From positions 11,857,312-11,921,311 of the forward strand of contig NC_092675.1 in NCBI RefSeq assembly GCF_964355755.1: 64,000 nt of DNA. Direction: 5' to 3'. A program made the translations under genes and the position numbers. Source of the stretch: Antedon mediterranea (taxonomy: Eukaryota > Echinodermata > Crinoidea > Comatulida > Antedonidae). The notes beneath the pieces are model-generated. The model saw nothing but the letters and a program-made list of their open reading frames with translations. It ran no database searches and was not told the origin of the DNA. Shown piece by piece: positions 45,601-56,165 of this stretch (position 1 is the stretch's first letter; each line of letters opens with the position of its first letter).

Positions 45601-45860
45601 ACGATGAGAAAGATATCAACAAATTTAGTTCAATCGCGTCCATTTCATTAGGTCAAACACGATTGTTTAGATTTCGCCATGGTGCTACACGTGGAAAGAG
45701 ACACAAAAGAAGTATTGAACCAGTAAATGTTGATCTTAAACACGGTAGCTTACTAATGATGAATTATCCAACTAACGAGTATTGGTACCATTCACTGCCT
45801 AAAAAAACATCCATCAAACTACTAAGAATAAATCTTACATTTAGAGATATTAAAAGATGA
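45601..45860 (+). CDS. ALKBH2: ALKBH2-like dealkylase, last exon
   Basis: Encodes the C-terminal half of the catalytic fold: DEKDINKFSSIASISLGQTR, LFRFRH, then HGSLLMMNYPTNEYWYHSLP with the distal iron-binding histidine. RINLTFR carries the two arginines that bind 2-oxoglutarate. The stop TGA is at 45858-45860. A preceding AAAG gives an acceptor that would complete an Asp codon (G/AC) if the previous exon ended in HR-G. The frame is also open back to 45588, where it reads YYKDDEKD. Either way, the GCDHIGEHRD-type segment with the proximal H-x-D iron ligands is absent from this exon. Confidence 0.9.
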
Positions 45861-47485
45861 GAAAAGGTAAGGATTACTTTAGAACGCAAATCTTATTAAC
45901 AACAATTCATGAACAATTGTTCTAAAATGTAATAGTTATTACATGTATCTGTGTGGTTACCTATATACATTATTATTGGCGGCTGTCAAAAACTACTTTT
46001 AACAATTCGTTTCTTGTTTACTGTAGTTGTAGACTGTAGTTGTATCTTCCTTTTTTATTTAATGTAAATATTTTATTGTTGTGTTTGACTTAATTTTATG
46101 TTTTTAACAACGAAAATGAAACTTTTTTTTCTTTGCGGTTATTTAAGTATTTGAATTAGTATTTTATTTTCATTTGTGTGATTGAGGGAAATGGAAGCAT
46201 AGATTTATCAAATTTAAATACAATTTCTTTATTTCAAAATTAATTTCATTTTCTACGTGTTTTCAATTTTAAATCTTTTAACGACGCTTTCAATACAACA
46301 TTTTTGATGTAGCGATTTTTTCAAGTGGTATTGTCATGAACGTATTGAAAAGAAAATAGTTTTATTGTCAATGATTTGTCAAGTGTTTAATTTCAATTTC
46401 AATTACTGTTGTATTGTATTTAGTTTTACCCGTTCATGTTGGCATGATCAATATTTGCTCAAACTCCATTTTATCGTTATGTTTGTAGTATTTTAGAGAT
46501 TCCCGATCATAGTAATAATGATATAACTAGAATTCGTAACCGTGTGTTAGATTCCATGCGTATTATTACATATGCCTTCTCTCGTTATTCACCCGATGTA
46601 TTTTGATCAAAAAATTGTACCTGAGCATGAAAGGTTAGTTGTTATGGTACAAGGAATTGGCCCGAAAAATAATTGGTTTTCTCTTCTGTTAAATTATTAT
46701 TATGTTTGTGAAGTGTATTGCAATAGATTTGTTTAATGAAATAAATTAATTATGTTTTGACTTAATTTATGTCAGTGTAATTTGTAAAAGTAGTTTTCCT
46801 ATTTTAATTCATGATAAATTTATTTCTTGACTTAATTTAATTTTTTCTTTTCTGTTTAAGTTTTATTATTTTTGTATTTTGTAAAGTGTATTACAATAGA
46901 ATGTGTATTGAAATACATTATGTTTTTAACATCAACAACAAAAATGAAATTGGATCTTTACGTGTTGTTTAACTCGTGCATGAAGTATTTTGAATTTGTT
47001 AAATGTAATTGCAAACATACATAATAAATGATTGTGATTAAAAATATTCTGGTTTTTTTTTTTTTATTATTTTAAACAGTAGTTATTTATATTTTATATA
47101 TAATAAATAATATTACAAAAATAAACATACTAAATGTATAAAGGATAGACTTATTAAATTTAAATACAATTTCTTTATTTCAAAATGAATTTCATTTTTC
47201 TACGTGTTTTCATTTTTAAATCTTTTAAGAAAAAACACAATACGTACTGCTAAAAAAACGCACACAAAAGAAAATAAATTTGAGACGCACGGTATGTAAC
47301 GACACTTTCAATAAGAATGCATGTTATAAATGTATTTTTTACCAAATTTATAAAGTAAATGGTTATTATTGAGAAATATTCATTTTAGATAAATAATAAC
47401 ACATCTAAAATTAATTAGAGAGATCAATACAATATGGTGTTCATAATAATTTGTTTTGATGACTAGAGGAAACATCTGAAGACAT
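45861..47485. other. Intergenic AT-rich DNA
   Basis: Short repeats recur (GAAATACATTATGTTTTTAACA-like and TTTAAATACAATTTCTTTATTTCA at about 46216 and 47160). Candidate AATAAA signals are present near 46738. No gene is seen. Confidence 0.4.
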
Positions 47486-47575
47486 TCAACGAAAAACAAG
47501 CGTTAACACCATACCAGTCACTAAGAATGCTACTACTCTGAAAAAAACATCTCCCTTCCTAGACAGAAACAAATT
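47486..47575 (-). CDS. Bcl-2-like protein, exon 2 (membrane anchor)
   Basis: Minus strand. Acceptor TTTTATTTTCATTCAG, then 29 codons and a stop: a short polar start (NLFLSRKGD) and a hydrophobic C-terminus, FFRVVAFLVTGMVLTLVFR, that would span a membrane. The exon is in phase 0, matching exon 1. A C-terminal tail anchor is typical of Bcl-2 family proteins on the mitochondrial or ER membrane. Confidence 0.5.
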   Translation of the reverse strand, partial: NLFLSRKGDVFFRVVAFLVTGMVLTLVFR

Positions 47576-47703
47576 CTGAATGAAAATAAAAAATAAAAAA
47601 ATAAAAATAATTAGTAAACGAAACACGCGCATTATAAATAAAATGAATAATTTAAGAATATTTGTTAAACTACCCACGAACAAAAAAAACGAAAAATACT
47701 AAC

Positions 47704-48072
47704 CGATTCATCGTCATTACGAAGTTCAAATAACGAAAACTTTTCCTTGAAAAATCCACAGGAGACACGTTTTACATTTTCTAACTGCAATTCAGTGTCA
47801 CATTGTGTCGCAACACATGTACATACAACGAGTCCTGTCACAAATCTGCCGACATTTATTTTTCTATCGCTCATCATTTGTTCTAATACATAATACAGCG
47901 CTTCCGAAGAAATATCTTTACACAATTCTAGCACATTAAAATTGTTTTCCAACTCTTTACAAGCACGAATAGTACTCTGGAGGATGGGTGAATCCAAAAC
48001 AACTAACCCCGTCACTTTATATTCAATGTATGCTAAAACTACTTCCTCTAAATCAACCATAACGCTCGACAA
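47704..48072 (-). CDS. Bcl-2-like apoptosis regulator, exon 1
   Basis: 123 codons from ATG at 48072 to a donor TCG/GTTAGT (intron 47576-47703, 128 bp). Landmarks in order: DLEEVVLAYIEYKVTG resembles BH4/helix 1; ILQSTIRACKELENNFNV resembles BH3 (L...xxxELE); ALYYVLEQMMSDRKINVGRF, with VTGLVVCTCVATQC after it, resembles the BH1 region (D..NWGR....F), although Trp is replaced by Val. No clear BH2 Trp motif is seen. An intron late in the fold, before the tail anchor, is also usual in the family. At 152 aa it is short for Bcl-2 proteins. Assignment is by motif order only. Confidence 0.5.
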
Positions 48073-48079
48073 AACAAAT

Positions 48080-48560
48080 TATAATGGATGTAATTACCAA
48101 GAAAGTTACAACTTAAAACATTTATTTTTGTTTTTAAAAAGAAGTTGTAACATAGAAACTAATTTTGTCAGGAAATGTGTTTTTAATATTTATGTGATTT
48201 AATTGTGTTTAAAAAGTTACAACATTAACATTTAATTAGGTCAAAAAATGTGAATATACCGAGCCGAATGTAATTTTTAATCCTTAGTATAGTGAGAGAA
48301 TTTATAAACAAAAAAAGAGCGAACGGAAATTAATGATTGCAGATTAGACATATAGAAATGGATTGAAATTGGAAATCCATATGATCAAAGAAAAGAAACC
48401 CATTGTTCCGACAGAAGCTAATGACAATTACAAAGGATGACACAGTTTGAATAGAGTAAATACCGTATAACATAATTAAATTTTGTCAAGATAGTTGTCA
48501 AAAATAAATAAAATATATTATACTGAATTTACTTTGTACATTTATTTAATTTAGGCTGTA
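48080..48560. other. Intergenic, no gene seen
   Basis: Would contain the promoter of the Bcl-2-like gene. No convincing TATA or other element was found. Confidence 0.35.
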
Positions 48561-48699
48561 ATTAGGTTTGTTGTTCATTTCTGATTGTGAAAAAAAAAAT
48601 ACATACGAATAAAACAGCTATATATAAAAAAAAAAATAAAAAAAAAAGTAATGATTCAGTGTTATAATTTTATTTACCTGTCATTATGTTAATAAAACA

Positions 48700-48965
48700 T
48701 ATTCTAAATTTAATTTATATCATGTTAGATATATTTCAAGGACATTTGTTACATAAAAATAAATTTGTAAAGAATTTGTTACATAAGATAAATTTGTTAA
48801 GAAGTTTGTTTTATAAACATATTTGTATAGATAAATTTGTTACATAAAAATAATTTTGTAAAGAAATTTGTTACATAAATATATTTTTTACAAGAAGTTT
48901 GTAACAGAAAATTATTTTGCAAAGAATTAGTTGCATCAATTGATTTTATCAAACGTATGTAAATA
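48700..48965. repeat. Short AAATTTGTTACATAA minisatellite
   Basis: Irregular copies of a 30-40 bp unit built from TTTGTTACATAAAAATAAAT, TTGTAAAGAA and variants. Confidence 0.7.
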
Positions 48966-49351
48966 AAAAATTATGTTGTTGAAAAAAATATTTTGTAATT
49001 CAGTCCATTTGCTCAGTAGTTTGTTTAAGTTGTTAAGTCTTGTTTGTGTAATATTCTTGTAAATAAAAGAATTTATTTTTAACCTTTGTAATTATTTTGT
49101 AAATATCATTTATTTGTAATTACGTTTTTTACACAACTATCGACAACATATAATACATTTATATTGAAAAAAAAAACGTAATTACAAACTCTACTATGAC
49201 ACGCATGTAAACACAAACAGCAGTTACTTCTCTAACGTCAAGAAACTCGACAATGTAATGGTTTTATAATTCATTCTCTACTATGACACACATGATCTCC
49301 GGATAATCTACATGCAAAAAGATTGATTTTTTTTACACAGTGAGTGAACTT
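48966..49351. other. AT-rich flank of the LTR element
   Basis: No gene is seen. A TCTACTATGACACxCATG word occurs twice (about 49191 and 49276). Confidence 0.35.
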
Positions 49352-49869
49352 TGTTTGTTCCTGGTAGTATAAGGGATAGTCGCCCACCTTGTAGTTTTAT
49401 AGGTTTCCCGACCATAATCGATAATAACTTAGGGTACCAGTATTGCGTCGGCCAATCAGGAACTACCTGTAGTGAATTTATTTTAGTTGGTTCCGAGCTT
49501 TCTCAGGCGTATATATTTCCACGCGACGTACACAGCTGTCACTGAATGATAACTCATACAAAAAGTATATTTAACTCAACTAGAACTTTTATTCCTTGTA
49601 ACTCAATTAATACATCTTTCTACCACTACCAGTCAAGCCTTAATTTCTTTATCATCTTTCCGTTTATCTACTTTGATCTTATTCTCTCTTCTTCCTTAAT
49701 ATCTATTACATTCCACTTTTATACTGGACATGCAAATTTTAGGCTTCAGAGGAGGATAACATTTTCCCTCCAAAAATTATACGATTTTGATTGGCTAATA
49801 ATATAAGGCGGACCTGGTCTAAAGCATCCTTATCTAAACACAGAGAATCACAACATAAATAATATGACA
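49352..49869 (-). repeat. 3' LTR of the Gmr1-like element
   Basis: Read on the minus strand it begins TGTCATATTATTTATG and ends CCAGGAACAAACA, so TGT...ACA ends over 518 bp. It is preceded by a polypurine tract AAAAAGGGGAA (49880-49870). A TATA-like TATAAAAG lies at 49723-49716, followed by AATAAA at 49593-49588. The end coordinate is a best guess because no second LTR exists in the window for comparison. Confidence 0.65.
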
Positions 49870-49971
49870 TTCCCCTTTTTGGGAAAAAGATTGTGTCAAT
49901 CTTTCCAAAAATTTTAACATTTAAAACCATTTTACTTTAAACTATCTACTAATAACACCTCTATAATATAT

Positions 49972-51942
49972 TTATGCACGGCTTAATCCATCTGCATTTC
50001 CATTTAATGATCCTTTCTTGTAAATAACTTTAAATTTATATCCTTGTAAAAACAGAGCCCATCTCATAAGTCTAACATTGGCACCCTTCATTGAGTCTAT
50101 CCATCTCAATGCCTGGTGGTCAGTATGAACTTGAAATTCACAACCATACAGATAATACTTAAGTTTATTGATAGCCCAAACAATAGAGAGGCACTCTTTT
50201 TTTGGCACAGAATATCTCTGCTCATGTACAGATAACTTTCTACTTAAGTACACAATGGGATAATCATTACCCTCACCATCTATTTGGCTCAGCACTGCAC
50301 ATATGCCATAATTTGAGGCATCGGTTTGCAATAAAAACATCTTATCAAAATTTGGGGCTTTTAATACATTATCATCAGTAAGTCGTTTCTTTAAAGTTAC
50401 AAAGGCATTTTCACATTGTTCATTCCACGTAACGGTATTACTTTTACTCTTTAAAGTTAAATCAATCAATGGCTTAGCAATATCGGCATAGTTCTGTACA
50501 AATTTTCTGTAATAGCCAGTTAATCCGAGAAATGATCGGACTTGTTTCTTAGACAAAGGTCTGGGGAACTTTTCCACAGCCTCAACCTTATCAATCATGG
50601 GTCTAATTTCTCCATTACCAATCTTATGCCCCAGAAATTCTACCTGTGCATAGGCAATTTTACATTTCAAAGGCTTTGCTGTCAATCCAGCACTACTTAA
50701 TCTTTCTAATACATCATTCAAATGAAAAATATGATCTTTCCAAGTTTGACTATAAATACATATGTCATCTATATATGCCTTAGCATATCCCTCAGTACCT
50801 TGTAATACCTTATCCATTAATCTTTGGAAAGTACTAGAGCTATTTTGCATACCAAATGGAAGTACATTGTAACAATACTGTCCAAATTGTGTAATAAATG
50901 CTGATTTGTCTTTGGTCTTAGGATCCAGAGGCACCTGGTAAAATCCTTTAGTTAGGTCTAACGTAGTTATGTATATTGCGGATGATACCTCATCCAACAT
51001 TTCGTCTATGTGAGGCATAACATAAGGGTCAAATTGTGTAGTCTTATTTAGTGATCTAAAATCTGTCACCATTCTAATTTGATTCTGGCCTTTCTTCAGG
51101 GCAATAATAGGTGCAGCATAGGCACTAACTGTAGGTTCTATTATACCCATAGCCAACATACTATCTAATTCTTCTTTCAATTTACCCTTTAATGCTTGGG
51201 GCGTTCTATATGCCCTATGCCTTATAGGCATTTCACCACTAGTCTTAATTTCATGTGTCACTAAGTGAGTTCTACCTGGTACATCCGAGAATACATTCTG
51301 TTGGTACTTTAACAATTCTGTTAATTGTTTAGTTTGTGTATCATTTAGATTACTACTAACGTTAACATCTCTCCATGTTTGTGATTGATGATAAGACAAT
51401 CCTATGTCTATTTTACTATCTAACTCATTGTCATGGACTGTTTCATTTAAGTCTACTTCTTCTATCGACTGAACATTTGTTACTACATAATAACCATCTT
51501 TACTTATTTCTACTTTATCATACCATCTCTTTAACATATTAACATGTAGAATTTGTTTTTCTTTTCTTCTACCTCCTATGTATATTTCATAATTTACATC
51601 ATTGACCTTTTTTGTAACAGTGAAGGGGCCTTGCCATTTACTGTCTAACTTACTATTTCCTACTGGAAGGAATATCAACACTTTGTCCCCTTCTACAAAT
51701 TCTCTATCAATAGCATTCTTGTTATAATTGTGGAACATAATTTCTTGTTGTTCAAGTTTGTTTACATTAGCATCTTTCATTAATTCCTCCATTTTTTCTC
51801 TTATGTCTAACATGTATTTGATAACATCAGTAGATGTTTCTTCATCTTCTACCCAATTACTTTTGAGTAAACTCAAGGGTCTCCTCACCTCTCTACCATA
51901 AAGCAATTTAAAAGGTGAATGGCCCGTCGCTTTACTAGGAAC
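49972..51942 (-). pseudogene. Ty3/Gypsy integrase C-terminus, reverse transcriptase and RNase H
   Basis: Continues the integrase frame after an in-frame TAA (51945-51943). First comes the integrase C-terminal part with a GPF motif (KWQGPFTVTKKV), then a linker. Reverse transcriptase follows: RMVTDFRSLNKTT, TTLDLTKGFYQVPL, VLPFGMQNSSSTFQ, AYIDDICIYS with the catalytic YIDD, and FLGHKI. RNase H (LQTDASNYGICAVL, HTDHQALRW) closes the frame at 49972. The sequence motifs are Ty3/Gypsy, yet integrase comes before reverse transcriptase. That order is known for Gmr1-type elements of deuterostomes. This 644-codon stretch is otherwise uninterrupted. Confidence 0.9.
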
Positions 51943-52944
51943 TTATCTGTATGCAAACTGAAAGGCGGGTATGTAGTTATCCCAATTTTTTCTTTGCTTA
52001 ACTGTAAGTGTCCTTATCATATTTTTCAATGTACCGTGAAATCTTTCAACAAGCCCATTGCTTTGGGGGTGGTACACTGTAGTCTTTAATTTATTAATCC
52101 CCAACATACTACATATAGATTGCATAATTGAAGACATGAAATTAGTTCCTTGATCATGTACAATCTCTTCGGGTAATCCTACTCTAGTAAAGACTTCTAT
52201 TAGAGCCCTGGCTACTGTTTCAGCTCTAACATTGGGTAACGGGATAGCATCCGGATATCTCGTAGCATAGTCAATTATAGTAAGCATATATTTGTTATTA
52301 CGGCTTGTTCTAGATAAGGGTCCAACAATGTCTATCGCTATACGTTTAAATGGTGTACTTATAATCGGTAATGGTATCAAAGTATGTTTCCTTTTACTTT
52401 TACCCTTATCTACCTTTTGGCATTCCTTAAAAACTACTACATCTTTAAATATACCTGGCCAATAGAATTGGTTCAGGACCCTACTTTTAGTTTTCTCAAC
52501 ACCCATGTGACCTGCAAATGGCACATTATGACCTAAGTGTAATACACCCTGTCTACACTGAGTGGGTAATACAATCTGTTCCACTTGGTTATTCTTATCT
52601 TTAATACTACTCCAATTTCTTATCAATATACCTTGTCTCATAAAGAAACATACCCTATGCTGACCTATTTCTTCTATAGGGACTACCCTGTCAAACACTC
52701 CTTTGAGTGAGTCATCCTTAGTTTGCAATTTGATCAGTTCTTGTTTAGTTAGGTTCAGCTTGTGCTGTTGTTCATAAGTTTTATGTTTGACTGTTTTATC
52801 TTTAGCTTTATCCTCATTTTCGTCAAACAAATTATTCATTTCTGTTCCATTCATATCATCTAAACACTTAGTTTTATTTACTTTGTTGTCATTTACTACT
52901 GTTTTCAACAATTGTACATTAGTTTCTTTAGGCGGCTCTTCTAT
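51943..52944 (-). pseudogene. Gmr1-like integrase core
   Basis: Minus-strand frame with the zinc-binding HLGHNVPFAGHMG (H-H), then FYWPGIF and ECQKVDKGKS, where only one cysteine of the usual C-x2-C pair remains. The catalytic core has AIDIVGPLSR (first Asp), IVHDQGTNF (second Asp) and NGLVERFHG (Glu), with 35 residues between the last two, so DD35E is intact. The frame ends at a nonsense codon at 51943-51945 just after FQFAYR. The upstream limit is a frameshift near 52945 separating it from the protease part. Confidence 0.9.
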
Positions 52945-53225
52945 CGGCTTAAGTTACTATCTTTCCCTAACAATATCATTTCGTCTTGTATTCTAACATC
53001 ATTTTCTATTCTGGCTTGCTCCCTAGTTAGGACGAACATTTCTTTAGCCATTGTTTCCCCACAATTCTGGTCCAAATCATGAACCAATAACATGTCCCTC
53101 TGTAATCCTTCGATTACGGCTACAATCACTTTTCCTGTCACTATCTTACTTTCTATAGCTACCTCAGCTAAGGGGACGGTAATATCGCCTCCTATACCTC
53201 TTAACGTAACCCATTTTCCTGGCAA
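52941..53225 (-). pseudogene. Gmr1-like protease, C-terminal part
   Basis: Follows the DSG-containing end of the preceding frame after a frameshift near 53215. Visible are TLRGIGGDITVPLAEV and a late hydrophobic stretch ending LLVHDLD, consistent with a retropepsin-like fold. A further frameshift near 52945 leads into the integrase frame. Confidence 0.6.
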
Positions 53226-53746
53226 GTAACATTTGTTAGACTTTCCTTAACAGCTGACTGGGTACATCCCGAGTCTCTTAGCATAGTTATATCCTGTCCT
53301 TCTAATTTTCCTGTTATTGTACACTTCTCCATTTTATTTTCTACACTATCCATAACTACTTGGGGTCTATCTGATTTTATTCCTTCACATCTTAAGCCAT
53401 CTTTCACATTCGGGCCCTTCTTAGTGTCACTAGTCTTTCCTTTTGCTACCATCTTAGGACAATCCCTTATTTTATGTCCCTTCTCCTTACAATTGAAGCA
53501 TAGGCCATTAATCCATTCATTTGAAGGTTCTCTCTGTTGGAAATTTCTACCATAGTTATGGAATTTGCCTCCCCTTCCGCGATACCTATTGTATCCTTGC
53601 TGCCTAGCTCCAGGGTTATTCTGAGTCGTACTATTCTTAGGTTTACTATTTTCTTGGCCCTTATAATACGTAGGCTTATTTTCAGAATTTACGGCATTCC
53701 AATAGCCACGGCCACCTCTATTAGCTATATAATCATCGGCTATCAT
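53201..53746 (-). pseudogene. Gmr1-like nucleocapsid and protease start
   Basis: Minus-strand frame with a glycine/arginine-rich lead (RGGRGYWN, YRGRGGKFHNY), a CCHC zinc knuckle CFNCKEKGHKIRDC and, near its end, LRDSGCTQSAV, the DSG active-site motif of a retroviral-type aspartic protease. The zinc knuckle marks RNA packaging function. Frameshifts separate it from gag upstream (near 53740) and the rest of the protease downstream. Confidence 0.8.
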
Positions 53747-54340
53747 AGCTCTTATTTACTTGTTTATCTCTAAGATAAAGCCTCAGATCTTCAGGCATTT
53801 TATCAAGTGCCTGTTCCATTATAATCATTTCAATAATGCCTGCAGCATCATCTTCTTGTGCATTAGCACATTTCATCCAACATTTTAAATAATGGGAGAG
53901 CTCATTCAGCCATTCCCTGATGGACATATCTTTAACTCTGTTCGAATTTCTAAATTTAAATCTGTAGGTCTCTGCGGACACATCATACTTTTCTAAGATT
54001 GCCTTCTTTAAGGTATCATAATCTACACATTCTTTTACGGTTAAGGATGCATATGCTGTCCTAGCTTTACCAGACAGTTCAGGTGCTAACCTAGCAGACC
54101 ACGTATTCTTATCCCAACCTGTGGCTTCTGCCAAGTGTTCAAATGTTCTAAAATATATATCAATATCATCTGATTCCTTCAAAGTAGGAACCTTTACCTT
54201 CATTTCATCTACTATATTCCTAGCATTACTGTAGCTAGACCTATTTTCTAATTCCATCATTTTCACTCTTTCTTGTGATTCAATTTTTCTTTGCTCTATA
54301 TCTATTTTCTTTTGCTCTATATCTGCTTCTAATCTGTAAT
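53733..54340 (-). pseudogene. Gmr1-like gag, capsid part
   Basis: Capsid-like helical domain: PTLKESDDIDIYFRTFEHLA, WDKNTWSARLAPELSGKART, REWLNELSHYL and QALDKMPEDLRLYLRD. The frame is open upstream of the first listed start at 54266, through a charged coiled coil (LEADIEQKKIDIEQRKIESQ) to about 54340. There it meets the DIRS reverse transcriptase fragment. The 5' LTR, primer site and N-terminal gag are missing. The frame ends near 53733 by frameshift. Confidence 0.8.
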
Positions 54341-54955
54341 TTTTCCTTTTTCAAGGGCCCTGTAATGTAATTTGCCATATTCCACAGCTGGGAGTGCAGC
54401 TACCAGTTTCCCTAGCAGGCTTGCAACCTGTCTAATAGTAGTCTGGACAGAGGTAATTACTTGATGACACTCATTAAATATCTCCTCTTTCTTTGATTGA
54501 GGGAGAGTAACAGTCATTGTGACTGAGTTAATTTCAAACCCTAAAAAGGTTATGGTTTGAGTGGGCTGTAATACGGATTTTTTATAATTTATAATGAACC
54601 CCAATGACGTCAAGATTTCCCAAACTTCTCTGGCTGTGTGTTTTGCTTTGTCTCGACACTTATTAATAGCAAGTATATCGTCAATATAAATTAGGACAAT
54701 ATGGCCTCTACTTCTTAAATATGCTAGTGGACGCTTCAGTAGTTTCGTAAACAGTCTTGGCCCTGTGCTTAGGCCATTGGGTAATGCCCCAAATGCATAA
54801 AGATTCCCTTTCCAGACAAACTTTAAGTACTTTACGTCTGAATATGGTATGGGAACTGTATAATAAGCATCTTTGGGGTCAACTGAGGTCATGTATACCC
54901 CTTGGTCTATAAGTGTGAGTGCATTTGAAAATGTTTCCATCTTAAAATGTTTGTA
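54329..54955 (-). pseudogene. DIRS-type reverse transcriptase fragment
   Basis: Minus-strand frame with SVDPKDAYYTVPIPYSD, FGALPNGLSTGPRLFTKLLK, VLIYIDDILAI (catalytic IDD), NYKKSVLQPTQTITFLGFEI and the DIRS-typical MTVTLPQSKKEEI. It then joins gag of the Gmr1-like element with no LTR between. At its 5' side (about 54955) it joins Helitron sequence. It is unlike the Ty3/Gypsy RT nearby. The tyrosine recombinase fragment at 38.9-40.4 kb may come from the same or a related DIRS family. Confidence 0.85.
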
Positions 54956-54956
54956 G

Positions 54957-55954
54957 GTGAGAGAGTTTGTCTATCTGTTTGTTTGTCTGTTTGTTTGTTT
55001 GTTTGTTCGTTATACAAAATTTTGTTACTGCACATAATCTTACATATGGGGTATCAAAATGACCGCAATTGTACCGGGAATGTTCTAAGCTATATTTCAA
55101 CATCATCCGCCACCTAGGATCCAAGTTAGGGACCGAAATGTGGTCAAAACCCCCACTTTCGATGTTTGTTCGTTATACAAATTTCTGTTTCTGCACGTAA
55201 CCATGCGTATGGGGTATCAAAATGATGGCAATTGTACCCGGAAGGTTTTAAACTACATTAAAAAATCGGGGTTGTAGGCTATCGAATTGTAAATTATACT
55301 ACAAAAGTTTTACAGTATTTCAATTATCCTAAGGAAAGTGTTTGGGGAAATATAGATATAGAACATATTTCAATCATTAATTAATTAATATGACACCTAT
55401 TCATTTACACATTTAGCAAAGTACTTTAACCATATCCAGCTATGTATCGGTCTCTTTACTTGGATTGTCTCAGATTGTTACAGACATCCATTCCTGTGTG
55501 AACATATACACGTTATTTACTGTTACTGTGTTCTACTACCAAACACATCATCATCTAGGATCCAAGTTAGGGGCCAAAATTACCCACTTTCATTGTTTCA
55601 TTATAAAAATTTCTGTTTCTGCAATGTAACCATACATTATGGGGTAGCAAAATGATCGCAATTGTACCGGGAAGGTTTTAAACTACATTTCAAAAGTACG
55701 GGATTTGGTGGGGAGATGGGGTGTGGGAGTTGGGGTTCAGAAGATAGTGGGGATTGCTTAGGCTAGGGGTAGTAGGCTATTAATTGACCAGAATTGTGGT
55801 TGGAAAATTGTTGTTTTTAAAGAAAAAGAGTGTGGGGTGTTATTGAAGAGGGGTGGGGGTGGTTATTATAGGGAGGTATTGGCGTCGGGTGTTATGTACT
55901 GAGAAGGCTTTAAACTAATTTTAAAACCCGCCCTGGGGCGGGTATAATTGCTAG
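54957..55954 (+). mobile_element. Helitron, 5'-truncated, with canonical 3' end
   Basis: 54957-55247 is nearly identical to 38211-38506. Internal units (ATCCAAGTTAGGGACC, GGGGTATCAAAATGATGG) recur in diverged form to 55700. The 3' end is a GC hairpin CCCGCC-CTGG-GGCGGG (55927-55942), then TATAATTG and CTAG (55951-55954) followed by T. Hairpin plus CTRR plus a 3' T is the Helitron signature. No Rep/helicase frame is present, so it is non-autonomous. Confidence 0.8.
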
Positions 55955-56165
55955 TTCTTAATAATGCGCTGCTCTCACAGCATTTTATTTGGTCCAATAA
56001 AACATATCGGAAATTTAAAGAACGAATAAATAAGAACATTATACACACTGTACAAAATTACACATAAACGTTATACACAATAAATGAAATTACTTAAACG
56101 GAACCAAATTATCTAGTAACGGTGTTGTTGAAAACTGTAATTGACTTAGAAAACGCTTTACCATA
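55955..56165. other. Spacer, no gene
   Basis: AT-rich DNA downstream of the Helitron end. Nothing recognised. Confidence 0.35.

Noticed and set aside
49351-49806. Plus-strand frames near the 3' LTR
   Set aside because: They overlap the LTR, whose promoter, polyadenylation and end signals are on the other strand.
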